Part shown: piece by piece, positions 22,621 to 30,829 of the stretch
Numbering within the stretch: position 1 is the first letter of the stretch
Layout of the letters: each line of letters starts with the position of its first letter
Source: Treponema sp.
GTDB lineage: Bacteria > Spirochaetota > Spirochaetia > Treponematales > Treponemataceae
Length of the DNA: 64,000 nucleotides
Direction of reading: 5' to 3'
Assembly (NCBI GenBank): GCA_016293915.1
Contig: JAEDCY010000003.1
Span: forward strand, 1 to 64,000
Notes under the pieces: generated by a model
Seen by the model: the letters and a program-made list of their open reading frames with translations, nothing else
Told to the model about the DNA's origin: nothing
The model's database searches: none
Program-made: the position numbers and the translations under genes

Positions 22621-24315
22621 ATGAGAGTTTACTATGCAATTCTTTTTATTCTTTCTCTTTTAGTGGCTGGAATATATGCAGGAATCTGGCGTAAAAGATT
22701 TTCTGTTTTTCTTACATTGAACTTTTCCTTTATTCCAATTGTAAATTTGGGTTATTACATTCTTGCCTCCTCACAAACTGTTCCCGAAGCCATTCTTGGT
22801 ATAAAAATTTCTTATCTAGGAGGCTATGCTCATATTTTTATAATGTATGCCATTTTCAATCTTTGTAATCTGAATATAAAAAAATCTATCAAATTAATTT
22901 TGCTAGGTATTTCAACTTTCTTCTTTCTATCTTCTCTGTCAATTGGTTCATCTTCGATTTTTTACAAAAGCATTTCCGGGGAAATTGTAGGAAATAATTT
23001 GATTCTGCATAAAGAGTACGGAATATTGCATACTCTTTATTACATTCAAATATTAATTTACATGGTAATAACTATTTGTGCCACTATTTACGCATTCCGT
23101 AAAAAGAATGATGTGTCACGCTGTAATTTGCATTATATGCTTGCGTGTGAAGCTATTCCTGTCCTTACATTCTTTATAGGCAGACTTTTCCATCTTAAAG
23201 TAGATTTATTACCATTATCTTATGTTCTTAGTGAAGCTGTATTGCTTATGATAAGCAGAAGAATTGTGCTTTATGATGTTACCGAAACTGTTATTGAAAC
23301 AATTGCCTTAAATGGAAAAACAGGCTTTGTTTCTTTTGATGACAGCTTCAATTATCTGGGCAGTAATCAGCTTGCAAAGAATATTTATCCTGAACTTAAA
23401 GAATTAAAGGTTGATGATTCTGTACTCCAGCACCCTGAGTTAAGCCGTGATGTTATAGATAACATCCGTAAATACGTTATCAACCCTAAGAAGAACAGTT
23501 TCCTTAAAAACTTTGGTGAACAGATTTATCAGGTTGATATTAACAGACTTTATGATGGAAGAGTTAACCGCGGCTACATTCTCTACATGCAGGATGATAC
23601 AAAAGATCAGAAATATATTTCGCTGCTCAACGGCTTTAATGACAAGCTGCGCGATGAAGTAAACCAGAAGACAGAAAACATTGTTGCCATGCATAACAAA
23701 CTGATTCTAAGTATGGCAGCCATGGTTGAAAGCCGCGACAATTCTACTGGTGGTCACATTAAAAGAACAAGCGATGTCGTAAATATTTTAATTGAAGAAA
23801 TCCAGAAAGATAAGAGCGATGACAGGCTGATTCTTACTAATGAATTCTGTTACAACATTATTAAGGCAGCACCTATGCACGACCTTGGAAAGATTGCCGT
23901 AGATGATGCAGTTTTAAGAAAACCAGGCCGCTTCACTGCTGAAGAATTTGAAAAGATGAAAACCCATGCTGAAGAAGGTGCCCGCATCGTTCATGAGATT
24001 TTGAAAGATACTGATGATCAGGCCTTCCATATTCTTGCAGAAAATGTTGCCCACTATCATCACGAACGCTGGGATGGCTCTGGTTATCCTAAAGGCTTAA
24101 AAGGCGAAGAAATTCCTCTTGAGGCACGCATTATGGCTGTAGCAGATGTTTATGATGCTCTTGTAAGTAAGCGTGTTTATAAAGAAGCTATGAGTTTTGA
24201 AAAAGCTGACTCTATTATGATGGAAAGCTTTGGTAAACATTTTGACAAGCAGCTTGAAAAATACTATGTGGCAGCCCGTTCAAAACTCGAAGACTACTAC
24301 TCAAAGACAGAATAA
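22621..24315 (+). CDS. Membrane-anchored HD-GYP cyclic-di-GMP phosphodiesterase
   Basis: A 564-residue signalling protein. Residues 1-215 form about seven membrane helices, resembling the 7TM sensor regions fused to histidine kinases. A PAS-like linker (residues 220-330) follows, then a coiled coil (DKLRDEVNQKTENIVAMHNKL) and the HD-GYP domain: metal-binding HDLGKI near 420, KPGRFTAEEFEKMKTHAEEG, and HHERWDGSGYPKGLKGEEIP near 480 with the GYP signature. All expected HD and GYP residues are present, so c-di-GMP hydrolysis is likely. GAGG lies 12 bases before the ATG. It forms a probable operon with the preceding small ORF. Confidence 0.92.
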   Translation: MRVYYAILFILSLLVAGIYAGIWRKRFSVFLTLNFSFIPIVNLGYYILASSQTVPEAILGIKISYLGGYAHIFIMYAIFNLCNLNIKKSIKLILLGISTFFFLSSLSIGSSSIFYKSISGEIVGNNLILHKEYGILHTLYYIQILIYMVITICATIYAFRKKNDVSRCNLHYMLACEAIPVLTFFIGRLFHLKVDLLPLSYVLSEAVLLMISRRIVLYDVTETVIETIALNGKTGFVSFDDSFNYLGSNQLAKNIYPELKELKVDDSVLQHPELSRDVIDNIRKYVINPKKNSFLKNFGEQIYQVDINRLYDGRVNRGYILYMQDDTKDQKYISLLNGFNDKLRDEVNQKTENIVAMHNKLILSMAAMVESRDNSTGGHIKRTSDVVNILIEEIQKDKSDDRLILTNEFCYNIIKAAPMHDLGKIAVDDAVLRKPGRFTAEEFEKMKTHAEEGARIVHEILKDTDDQAFHILAENVAHYHHERWDGSGYPKGLKGEEIPLEARIMAVADVYDALVSKRVYKEAMSFEKADSIMMESFGKHFDKQLEKYYVAARSKLEDYYSKTE

Positions 24316-24453
24316 AGTACGAATCATAAGTCATTAGAATTCTCCCCTATCTTCACGCAATGCCGTAAAAATGGTAATATCTTAGAACATTTACATTATT
24401 TCGCTGGTCACGGGTGTGGCGTGTGCGAATAGATTATTGAAGGAGGGTACACT

Positions 24454-25914
24454 ATGGTACCAGTATTAATTAAAGATTTACTGTCTTCTAAACCAGAGGG
24501 TCAGAAGGTAACAGTATGTGGTTGGGTGCGCACTGTCCGCGACTCAAAGGGTCTTGTTTTTATTCAGGTGAACGATGGAAGCTGCTTTGCTAATATCCAG
24601 CTCACCTTTGACCGCAATAATCCTTCTAATAATGCAAATGTAAATGAAATCGAAGCTGAACTCAAAAAACTCAACACCGGAGCAAGCCTCCGCGCTGAAG
24701 GTCTTCTTATTGAATCTCCTGCAAGCGGACAGGCTGTAGAAGTAACTCTCGAAAGCCTCAAGTGTCTTGGCGAAGCAAATCCGGATGAATATCCTTTGCA
24801 GAAAAACAAGATGTCTATGGAATACCTGCGCGAAGTTGCACACCTTCGTGCCCGCACTAACACCTTTGGTGCAGTTTACCGTGTTCGTAACCAGATGGCT
24901 TTTGCAGTACACAGCTTCTTCCAGGAGCGCGGCTTCCAGTACATCAACGCTCCGGAAATCACATGTTCTGACTGTGAAGGTGCCGGAGAGATGTTCCAGG
25001 TTACAACACTCAGCATGGAAAAGATTGCAGAGATGGCAGTAAAGGCCGGTAACGGCGGAATGAAGCCGGAAGATGCATATAAGATTGTAGACTACAAAAA
25101 AGACTTCTTTGGTAAGAAGGCCAGCCTCACAGTTAGCGGCCAGCTGGAAGCAGAAACTCTTGCTACAGCCTTGAGCCGTGTTTACACCTTTGGACCTACC
25201 TTCCGTGCTGAAAACTCTAACACTCCACGCCACCTCGCTGAGTTCTGGATGATTGAACCAGAAATGGCTTTCTTCGACCTGGACGACGACATGGACATCC
25301 AGGAAGACTTTGTAAAATATCTTTTAAATTGGGCTTTAACAAAGTGCCGCAGTGACCTCGAATTCTTCGACAAGAGAATCCAGCCAGGACTTATTGAAAG
25401 TCTTGAGAAGGTTGCTAAAGCTAAGTTCACAAGAATCAGCTATACTCAGGCAATTGAAGACCTTGAAAAGGCTGCTGCCTCAGGCGCTAAGTTCGAGTTT
25501 AAGCCTTATTGGGGCTGCGACATCGCAACTGAGCACGAGCGCTACCTTACAGAAAAAATCTACAACGGCCCTGTAATGGTTTACAACTATCCAAAAGAAA
25601 TCAAGTCTTTCTATATGAAGCAGAATGACGACGGCAAAACTGTAAAAGCTGTAGACGTTCTTGTTCCTGGAATCGGAGAACTTATCGGCGGTTCTGAACG
25701 CGAAGAAAACTACGACAAGCTTCTTGCTGCCTGCAAAGAGCGCAATATGGATATGTCAAACTACGAATGGTATCTCGACCTTCGCCGCTTTGGTACTGTT
25801 CCACACTCAGGCTTCGGCTTAGGCTTCGAACGCCTCATGCGCTACGTAACAGGTATGGAAAATATAAGGGATGTCATTCCTTATCCTAGAGCTCCAAAGC
25901 TTGCAGATTTCTAA
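24454..25914 (+). CDS. asnS: Asparaginyl-tRNA synthetase
   Basis: A 486-residue class IIb synthetase that charges tRNA(Asn). The N-terminal OB anticodon-binding domain (KVTVCGWVRTVRDSKGLVFI) leads into class II motif 1 (FFQERGFQYINAPEIT), motif 2 (FRAENSNTPRHLAEFWMIEPE) and motif 3 (GFGLGFERLMRYVTGM). FWMIEPEMAF and the lack of Asp-specific residues distinguish AsnRS from AspRS. GGAGGG precedes the ATG at the right distance. Together with gatCA this suggests Asn-tRNA is made directly and GatCAB is used for Gln-tRNA. A strong terminator follows. The 138 bases before the gene show no additional element. Confidence 0.96.
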   Translation: MVPVLIKDLLSSKPEGQKVTVCGWVRTVRDSKGLVFIQVNDGSCFANIQLTFDRNNPSNNANVNEIEAELKKLNTGASLRAEGLLIESPASGQAVEVTLESLKCLGEANPDEYPLQKNKMSMEYLREVAHLRARTNTFGAVYRVRNQMAFAVHSFFQERGFQYINAPEITCSDCEGAGEMFQVTTLSMEKIAEMAVKAGNGGMKPEDAYKIVDYKKDFFGKKASLTVSGQLEAETLATALSRVYTFGPTFRAENSNTPRHLAEFWMIEPEMAFFDLDDDMDIQEDFVKYLLNWALTKCRSDLEFFDKRIQPGLIESLEKVAKAKFTRISYTQAIEDLEKAAASGAKFEFKPYWGCDIATEHERYLTEKIYNGPVMVYNYPKEIKSFYMKQNDDGKTVKAVDVLVPGIGELIGGSEREENYDKLLAACKERNMDMSNYEWYLDLRRFGTVPHSGFGLGFERLMRYVTGMENIRDVIPYPRAPKLADF

Positions 25915-25921
25915 AATAAGC

Positions 25922-25956
25922 AAAACCGGACTTCACAATGAAGTCCGGTTTTTTCT
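25922..25956 (+). terminator. asnS terminator
   Basis: AACCGGACTTCA pairs with TGAAGTCCGGTT around an ACAA-like loop, followed by T6. Confidence 0.9.
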
Positions 25957-25984
25957 TGACAACAATTATCTTTTAAAAGATAAT
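25956..25984 (+). promoter_or_regulatory. Promoter with embedded perfect palindromic operator (HipA-like locus)
   Basis: TTGACA at 25956-25961 and GATAAT at 25979-25984, 17 bp apart. A perfect 20-bp palindrome, ATTATCTTTTAAAAGATAAT (25965-25984), occupies the spacer and the -10. The start codon is only 7 nt beyond. The HTH protein encoded next is the obvious candidate repressor. Confidence 0.75.
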
Positions 25985-25991
25985 TCATTCT

Positions 25992-26513
25992 ATGAATCTC
26001 TTATCCGAACTAAAGTTACGAAAGGTCTCGATAAATGAATGTTCAAAGATTACCGGCATTCCTTATGGTTCATTGTATCCTCTTATCCACGGTAAAAAGA
26101 ACCTGAAAAAATGCGAGTATGCAACCCTGCTCAAACTGGCAGATTTTTTTCATTGCGACGTTACTGACCTTTTTAATCAAAAGGAAAACTTTTCTGTATA
26201 TTGGGATAATGAAAAAACAGCCGATGTACAAATTCTGGAAAATAAAGCCCTTATAAAACGATATTCAAATAATCCGGTAAAACAGATTTTCGCAAAGGAT
26301 GAAATTCCGCTTTTTGAATTGGGAGAGATCCTCACATGGCGTTGCTGGGATAAAAATCGAGAAAACATCGAAAAATATCTTTTTAAGCTTGGGCTCACAG
26401 AATTTGATCCATACAAAATTTGCCGCAAAACTCATGGAGTAATGTTTCAGGATAAAATCTGGTTTAAATATGAAGGCGAAAACCTCACCTGGGAAGATGT
26501 AAAATGCAGATAA
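25992..26513 (+). CDS. HTH-containing antitoxin-like regulator paired with a HipA-like kinase
   Basis: A 173-residue protein. Residues 1-62 are an XRE/Cro-type helix-turn-helix (LRKVSINECSKITGIPYGSL...LADFFHCDVTDLF). Residues 66-173 are a separate domain ending in TWEDVKCR. ILTWRCWDKNRENIEKYLFKLG and DPYKICRKTHGVMFQDKIWF are motifs typical of small proteins next to CtkA/HipA-like kinases. No Shine-Dalgarno is present and the ATG is 7 nt from the -10, indicating a leaderless mRNA. It overlaps the kinase gene by 10 bases. The design (DNA-binding domain plus extra domain, then kinase) recalls the HipBST/HipBA arrangement in rearranged form. A toxin-antitoxin role is inferred. Confidence 0.7.
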   Translation: MNLLSELKLRKVSINECSKITGIPYGSLYPLIHGKKNLKKCEYATLLKLADFFHCDVTDLFNQKENFSVYWDNEKTADVQILENKALIKRYSNNPVKQIFAKDEIPLFELGEILTWRCWDKNRENIEKYLFKLGLTEFDPYKICRKTHGVMFQDKIWFKYEGENLTWEDVKCR

Positions 26514-27247
26514 GCACAACTCCTGAAAGCAGAATCGAAAACTTTACCATTTCCGATGAATATCTTGTAAGAACAAGCGGAACAAGCGATGGTACTCAAG
26601 ATAAATATTTAAAAGATGATTACTGGTTCAAACTTGACCGCTATGGCGGCGAAGGACTCGCCGAAACTGCAGCATCAATCATCTTACGGGAAAGTGGTCT
26701 TGCACCAGATTTTTTCGTTGAATATAAACCTTGTTTAATAAACGGCAAAAATGGCTGTTACAGCAAAAATTTTTTATCTGAAAATGAGAGCTTTATAACC
26801 TTTTATCGACTTTACAAAAATGTAACCGGCCGTGATCTTGCTGCTGTCTGTTCAAAAATGGATTATGGTGATGCAATCAACTATGTAATAAACTTTATAA
26901 AAGAGCAGACAAATCTTGACATTCACGAATATCTTGCAAATACCTTTTGTCTTGATATGTTGATTTTAAATGAAGACAGACATTTTAATAATCTTGGCAT
27001 AATTTACGATGGCACAAGTTTCAAGACAGCCCCAATTTTTGACAATGGTAAATCTTTTCTGATTGGAAACAAACAAAACGGAAAAGCTTATGCAAAAGCC
27101 TTTAGTCCCTCGTTCAAGACAAATTATGATTATTTAAATAAGTATTGTACTTTGAAAATTACTCTTGATACCATTAATACATTTGAATCTTTTACTGACA
27201 CAAAATTTCTAAGAATTTTACAAAATCAGTTCTCCCTGGTATTTTAA
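26504..27247 (+). CDS. HipA/CtkA-like serine/threonine kinase
   Basis: A 247-residue kinase of the HipA C-terminal type. A Gly/Ser-rich nucleotide loop GTSDGTQDKYL (residue 26 on) precedes the ATP-binding Lys in YWFKLDRYGGEGLAE. The catalytic loop NEDRHFNNLG near residue 157 and the metal-binding FDNGKSF near 180 (DFG equivalent) are intact. It lacks the N-terminal subdomain of full HipA, as in CtkA-type kinases. HipA and relatives phosphorylate aminoacyl-tRNA synthetases or other targets and arrest growth; the target here is unknown, though asnS is the immediate upstream neighbour. Translation likely depends on coupling with the overlapping upstream gene. Confidence 0.8.
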   Translation: MQISTTPESRIENFTISDEYLVRTSGTSDGTQDKYLKDDYWFKLDRYGGEGLAETAASIILRESGLAPDFFVEYKPCLINGKNGCYSKNFLSENESFITFYRLYKNVTGRDLAAVCSKMDYGDAINYVINFIKEQTNLDIHEYLANTFCLDMLILNEDRHFNNLGIIYDGTSFKTAPIFDNGKSFLIGNKQNGKAYAKAFSPSFKTNYDYLNKYCTLKITLDTINTFESFTDTKFLRILQNQFSLVF

Positions 27248-27312
27248 AAAGTGCTTTACACTTTATAGACTCTCCTATTCCCAAAAAGGACTTTAGGTTT
27301 TATTATATATGT

Positions 27313-28605
27313 ATGTCGTCATTGAAGGCATATTTGAAAGAAAAAATTTCTCGCTTCTCGCAGATGCTTTATCTGACACTTTCGAATTTTTCTAAGAATG
27401 CCTTGTGGGAAAGTGCTTCTTCTTGTGCCTTTGGTTTTATTTTTTCATTTATTCCGATTATATTGATTATTTTTACGGTACTTGCCGGGATTCTTAGAAT
27501 CTATCCTAATATTTTTAATTTCATCATAAGCTTTTCAAATCAATTTGATTCAGTTATAAAGATAACTCCTGTTCTGGAAAAAATGCTGGAAATCAGATCT
27601 CTGAGTTCTTTTAATATTTTTCTTGCCTTCTGGATTATCTGGATGGCCCGCAAACTTTTTAATTCTATCATAAGTTCCATGAACAAAGTTTTTCGTTCTG
27701 TTTCAAAAAGAAAAACCTGGTATAATCAGCTTTTGACTTTCATCATTGAGTTTTCAATTACCCTGATTATTGCAATTGTGATTATAGCAGCCTTTGCCTT
27801 TACTCAAATGCTGTCTCTTCCTTTTTTCCAGACACTTCTTTCAAGGTTTCCTTTTCTGCTTAGACAAAGCTCGCATAATCTTGGAATATTTATTCTGTAT
27901 TTTGTTTTATTCATAAGTACGGTAATTGCCTATCGTGTCATTCCGGGAACTAAACCCTTGCTTCGCCGCTGTCTTTTTTATGCTGCCCTAAGCACAATCA
28001 CTTTCTTTATTGTTTCCTGTTTTTTGAACGCCTTTATGAACGTTACAAACTACAATACCGTTTATGGGACAATCAGTTCGCTTGTAGTTTTGATGATGAA
28101 GGTTTACCTCTTTTTTATTATTTTTCTTTTCTGCGCTCAGATGATTTATGTTTCTCAGTTTTTTGATACTCTGCTTCGTTCAGAAATTTATCTGCTTCCT
28201 CCATTCAGCAGTAAAAGAATGGGAGATTATCTCAGACGCTTTTTGTTCATTAATCCTTCTGAAATACAGACTCCACAAAATACTGTAAAACTTGAAATTG
28301 GCCAGACACTTTACAGAGCTGATGAAAAAGTGAAATACGTATATTACTTAATAAGCGGAGCTCTTTCAGAAGCTTCTGCAAAAGGTTTTACCCTCCGTTC
28401 CCAGGGCTGCTTCCTTGGTGATGTTCAGTGTATTCTGAACCAGACTTATCAGGCAGAAACACAGGCTCTCGTTGAATGTGAACTCATCAGTTTCACTGCC
28501 GAAGAGTTTATGCAGATAATCGAAAAAAGCCACCACGCCGCCCGCAAGGCAATTTCGAAAATCTCCGAGTACACTGCCACAGCCTACAATGCTGATAATC
28601 AGTAG
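27313..28605 (+). CDS. YihY/BrkB-family membrane protein fused to a cNMP-binding-like domain
   Basis: A 430-residue protein. Residues 1-285 form the six-helix BrkB/YihY domain: SFIPIILIIFTVLAGIL, the conserved IIWMARKLFNSIISSMNKVF, and YRVIPGTKPLLRRCLFYAAL. Residues 300-430 resemble a cyclic-nucleotide-binding beta roll: GQTLYRADEKVKYVYYLISG, then LGDVQCILNQTYQAETQALV and SFTAEEFMQII. The role of BrkB proteins is undefined (once misassigned as RNase BN). The fusion suggests ligand gating of a membrane protein. A possible -10 (TATTAT) lies 6 nt before the ATG. Confidence 0.85.
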   Translation: MSSLKAYLKEKISRFSQMLYLTLSNFSKNALWESASSCAFGFIFSFIPIILIIFTVLAGILRIYPNIFNFIISFSNQFDSVIKITPVLEKMLEIRSLSSFNIFLAFWIIWMARKLFNSIISSMNKVFRSVSKRKTWYNQLLTFIIEFSITLIIAIVIIAAFAFTQMLSLPFFQTLLSRFPFLLRQSSHNLGIFILYFVLFISTVIAYRVIPGTKPLLRRCLFYAALSTITFFIVSCFLNAFMNVTNYNTVYGTISSLVVLMMKVYLFFIIFLFCAQMIYVSQFFDTLLRSEIYLLPPFSSKRMGDYLRRFLFINPSEIQTPQNTVKLEIGQTLYRADEKVKYVYYLISGALSEASAKGFTLRSQGCFLGDVQCILNQTYQAETQALVECELISFTAEEFMQIIEKSHHAARKAISKISEYTATAYNADNQ

Positions 28606-28629
28606 GTTGTAAACTCAGCTCAAAATCAT

Positions 28630-28729
28630 TATAATCCTGATATGTGTCGCAACTCTGCCTGCGGCATAGTTGCTCACCAAGTTTTGTCAGCAAGCTGCCA
28701 AAACTTGCACAATCACCGTCATCAGGATT
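28630..28729 (+). promoter_or_regulatory. guaA upstream region: -10 box and nested hairpins
   Basis: TATAAT at 28630-28635. An outer inverted repeat AATCCTGAT (28633-28641) with ATCAGGATT (28721-28729) encloses two hairpins: GCAACT/AGTTGC (28649-28673) and CAAGTTTTG/CAAAACTTG (28678-28707). The right arm contains the AGGA ribosome site. Because the left arm overlaps the -10, the outer pairing is probably a DNA-level feature rather than part of the mRNA. It lacks the purine-riboswitch core. Confidence 0.5.
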
Positions 28730-28733
28730 TTAT

Positions 28734-30623
28734 ATGTCTAGAGAAAAAATAATTGTTCTGGATTTTGGTTCGCAGTATGCACATTTGATTGCCAAGCGTT
28801 TTCGTATGCTCGGCTACTATTCTGAAATTGCCCTTCCTTCGGCAGACACAGCCAGCCTTGCCGGTGCAAAGGGCATTGTTTTTTCCGGGGGCCCTGCTTC
28901 GGTTTATGATGAAAACACTCCAGATTTTAATTCTGAAATTTTAAATCTTGATATTCCTATTCTCGGACTCTGCTATGGTCACTACATGGTTCAGCTTGGC
29001 TACAATGGAAAAGTCGGAAAAGCTGATGTTGGTGAATTCGGTTTTGCAGAACTTAATTTTGCTGATGGTATGAACGGAGCTTCTGCTAAGTGTCCGCTTT
29101 TCAAAGGCGTTGAAGGCTCTCAACAGGTTTGGATGAGCCACCAGGATGGCGTTCTTCAGATGGGAGAAGGCTTTGAAGTTGTTGGATCTACTAAGGACTG
29201 TCCTTTTGCTGCAACTCAGAATCTTGCAAAGCGTCGCTTCTCTCTTCAGTTCCACTGCGAGGTAAAAGACACTCCTTGCGGAAATCAGATTTTCCAGAAT
29301 TTCGCTGATTACTGCGGCATGAAAAAGAACTGGGACCAGGACACTGTATTAAACATCATTCTTGAAAATATTAAAAAGGAAGCTGATGGAAGAAACGTTC
29401 TTCTCTTCTTAAGCGGTGGCGTAGATTCAACAATCACATTTGCTTTGCTTAACAAAGCACTTGGTCAGGACCGCGTACTTGGACTTCATATTGATAACGG
29501 CTTTATGCGCAAAAACGAAAGCCACAATGTTGCGGAAGCTTACCGTAAGTTTGGCTTCACTAACTTTATTGTAGAAGATGCAAGCGAGAGCTTCCTCAAG
29601 GCAATTGCCGGCCTTACCGACCCTCAGAAAAAACGTATGGCTGTCGGCGAAAACTTCATCACAGTTCGTAACGAAGTAACTGCCCGTCAGAATCTCGACG
29701 ACACCTGGCTCCTTGCTCAGGGAACTTTGTATCCGGATATCATTGAATCAGGTGGAACAAAGAACTCTCACACAATTAAAACACATCATAACCGCGTTGC
29801 AGGAATTCAGGAGCTTATTGCTAAGGGCCTGATTATTGAACCAATCCGCGACCTTTACAAAGACGAAGTTCGTGCCATCGGTAAAAAGCTTGGTCTTTCC
29901 GATGAACTTGTTATGCGCCATCCTTTCCCAGGACCAGGGCTTTCTATCAACGTGCTTTGTAACGACGGAAAAACAAATCCTAAAGATGCAGAAGAACTTC
30001 CTCTCGCACAGAAAGAACTGGACGAAATTAAGCTTGATATGTTCTGCGAGAAATGTCAGGCAAGTCTTAAACGCAGCGTGCTGCCTGTACGCTCGGTTGG
30101 AGTTCAGGGTGATTTCAGAACTTACAGATTCCCTGCCCTTTTGACATTTGCAGATGAAGGAGATGGCTTCTACCACTTCCCGGACAAGCGAGAAAAAATC
30201 GAAGAATGTTCTTCTACAATCACAAATGCTACAAAGTATATTAACCGTACCTGTATTAAACTTTTCCAGCGCCCGGGACTTTCCGACGACGCACTTAAAA
30301 TTCAGGAAGGCTACTGCGACCGCCGCCGCTTAGATCAGCTGCGCGAGGTAGACAACATCGTACTCACCGAGCTCCACAAGAGCGGCTGGTACGACAAAAT
30401 ATTTCAGCACCTCACAATTGACCTGCCATACGCAAGCAGTGCCGACCACGCAAGCTTTGTTCTGCGCCCTGTAATTTCAGAAGATGTAATGACTGCAAGA
30501 TTTGCAATGTGGCCAAAAGATCTGCTTTCGACTATTGTGCACAAGATTGCCGAGCTGCCATTTGTAGACGCCCTGTATTTTGACGCAACAAATAAGCCAC
30601 CTGCAACTTTTGGATGGGAATAA
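28734..30623 (+). CDS. guaA: GMP synthase (glutamine-hydrolysing)
   Basis: Converts XMP to GMP with glutamine and ATP. Start at 28734 (MSREKIIVLDFGSQYAHLIA); an upstream in-frame extension translates the hairpins. The class I amidotransferase domain has GLCYGHYMVQ with the catalytic Cys, and FHCEV for the His. The ATP-PPase P-loop is LSGGVDSTI near residue 226, and the end of the protein is the PPATFGWE-type tail. At 629 residues it is about 100 longer than the common bacterial enzyme (510-525). The extra part lies in the C-terminal dimerisation region (after HPFPGPGLSINVLC, with a CEKCQ motif), like the long GMPS form known from eukaryotes and some bacteria. Confidence 0.95.
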   Translation: MSREKIIVLDFGSQYAHLIAKRFRMLGYYSEIALPSADTASLAGAKGIVFSGGPASVYDENTPDFNSEILNLDIPILGLCYGHYMVQLGYNGKVGKADVGEFGFAELNFADGMNGASAKCPLFKGVEGSQQVWMSHQDGVLQMGEGFEVVGSTKDCPFAATQNLAKRRFSLQFHCEVKDTPCGNQIFQNFADYCGMKKNWDQDTVLNIILENIKKEADGRNVLLFLSGGVDSTITFALLNKALGQDRVLGLHIDNGFMRKNESHNVAEAYRKFGFTNFIVEDASESFLKAIAGLTDPQKKRMAVGENFITVRNEVTARQNLDDTWLLAQGTLYPDIIESGGTKNSHTIKTHHNRVAGIQELIAKGLIIEPIRDLYKDEVRAIGKKLGLSDELVMRHPFPGPGLSINVLCNDGKTNPKDAEELPLAQKELDEIKLDMFCEKCQASLKRSVLPVRSVGVQGDFRTYRFPALLTFADEGDGFYHFPDKREKIEECSSTITNATKYINRTCIKLFQRPGLSDDALKIQEGYCDRRRLDQLREVDNIVLTELHKSGWYDKIFQHLTIDLPYASSADHASFVLRPVISEDVMTARFAMWPKDLLSTIVHKIAELPFVDALYFDATNKPPATFGWE

Positions 30624-30626
30624 TTC

Positions 30627-30763
30627 AAATTGCCATTCTGGCAATTTTAATTAGCGAGTTTTGCTGCACAAAACTCGAAGTTTCCAGACATCTCTACACT
30701 GGCGCCATCCATGGCGCCCCGTATGTTATCGTTCCGCCTCAGAGGCAGGCTGTGCCGTGCTTG
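30627..30763. repeat. Series of small palindromes after guaA
   Basis: ATTGCCATTCTGGCAAT (30629 region), CGAGTTTTGCTGCACAAAAC followed by TCG (30656), GGCGCCATCCATGGCGCC (30702 region) and GCCTCAGAGGC (30738 region) follow each other with little spacing. Some words (GTTCCGCCTCAGAGGC) also occur in the dnaE-downstream repeat. No gene is present. Confidence 0.65.
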
Positions 30764-30787
30764 CCAACGATTACAAAATCTGTCTGT

Positions 30788-30829
30788 CACCCCGATTCTG
30801 AAACAAGTTCAGAATCGGTGGCTTTTTTT
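30788..30829 (+). terminator. guaA terminator made from a palindromic repeat
   Basis: CCGATTCTGAA pairs with TTCAGAATCGG around ACAAG, followed by a T7 run at 30823-30829. The stem is a member of the GTCATnC...AACTTGTTTC family, here doing a terminator's job. Confidence 0.8.

Noticed and set aside
28644..28733. Longer N terminus of GuaA
   Set aside because: It translates hairpin DNA; family members start at the MSREKIIVLDFGSQ position, which also has a ribosome site.
28606..28733. Purine riboswitch before guaA
   Set aside because: Hairpins are present but the conserved purine-aptamer loops and three-way junction are not recognisable.
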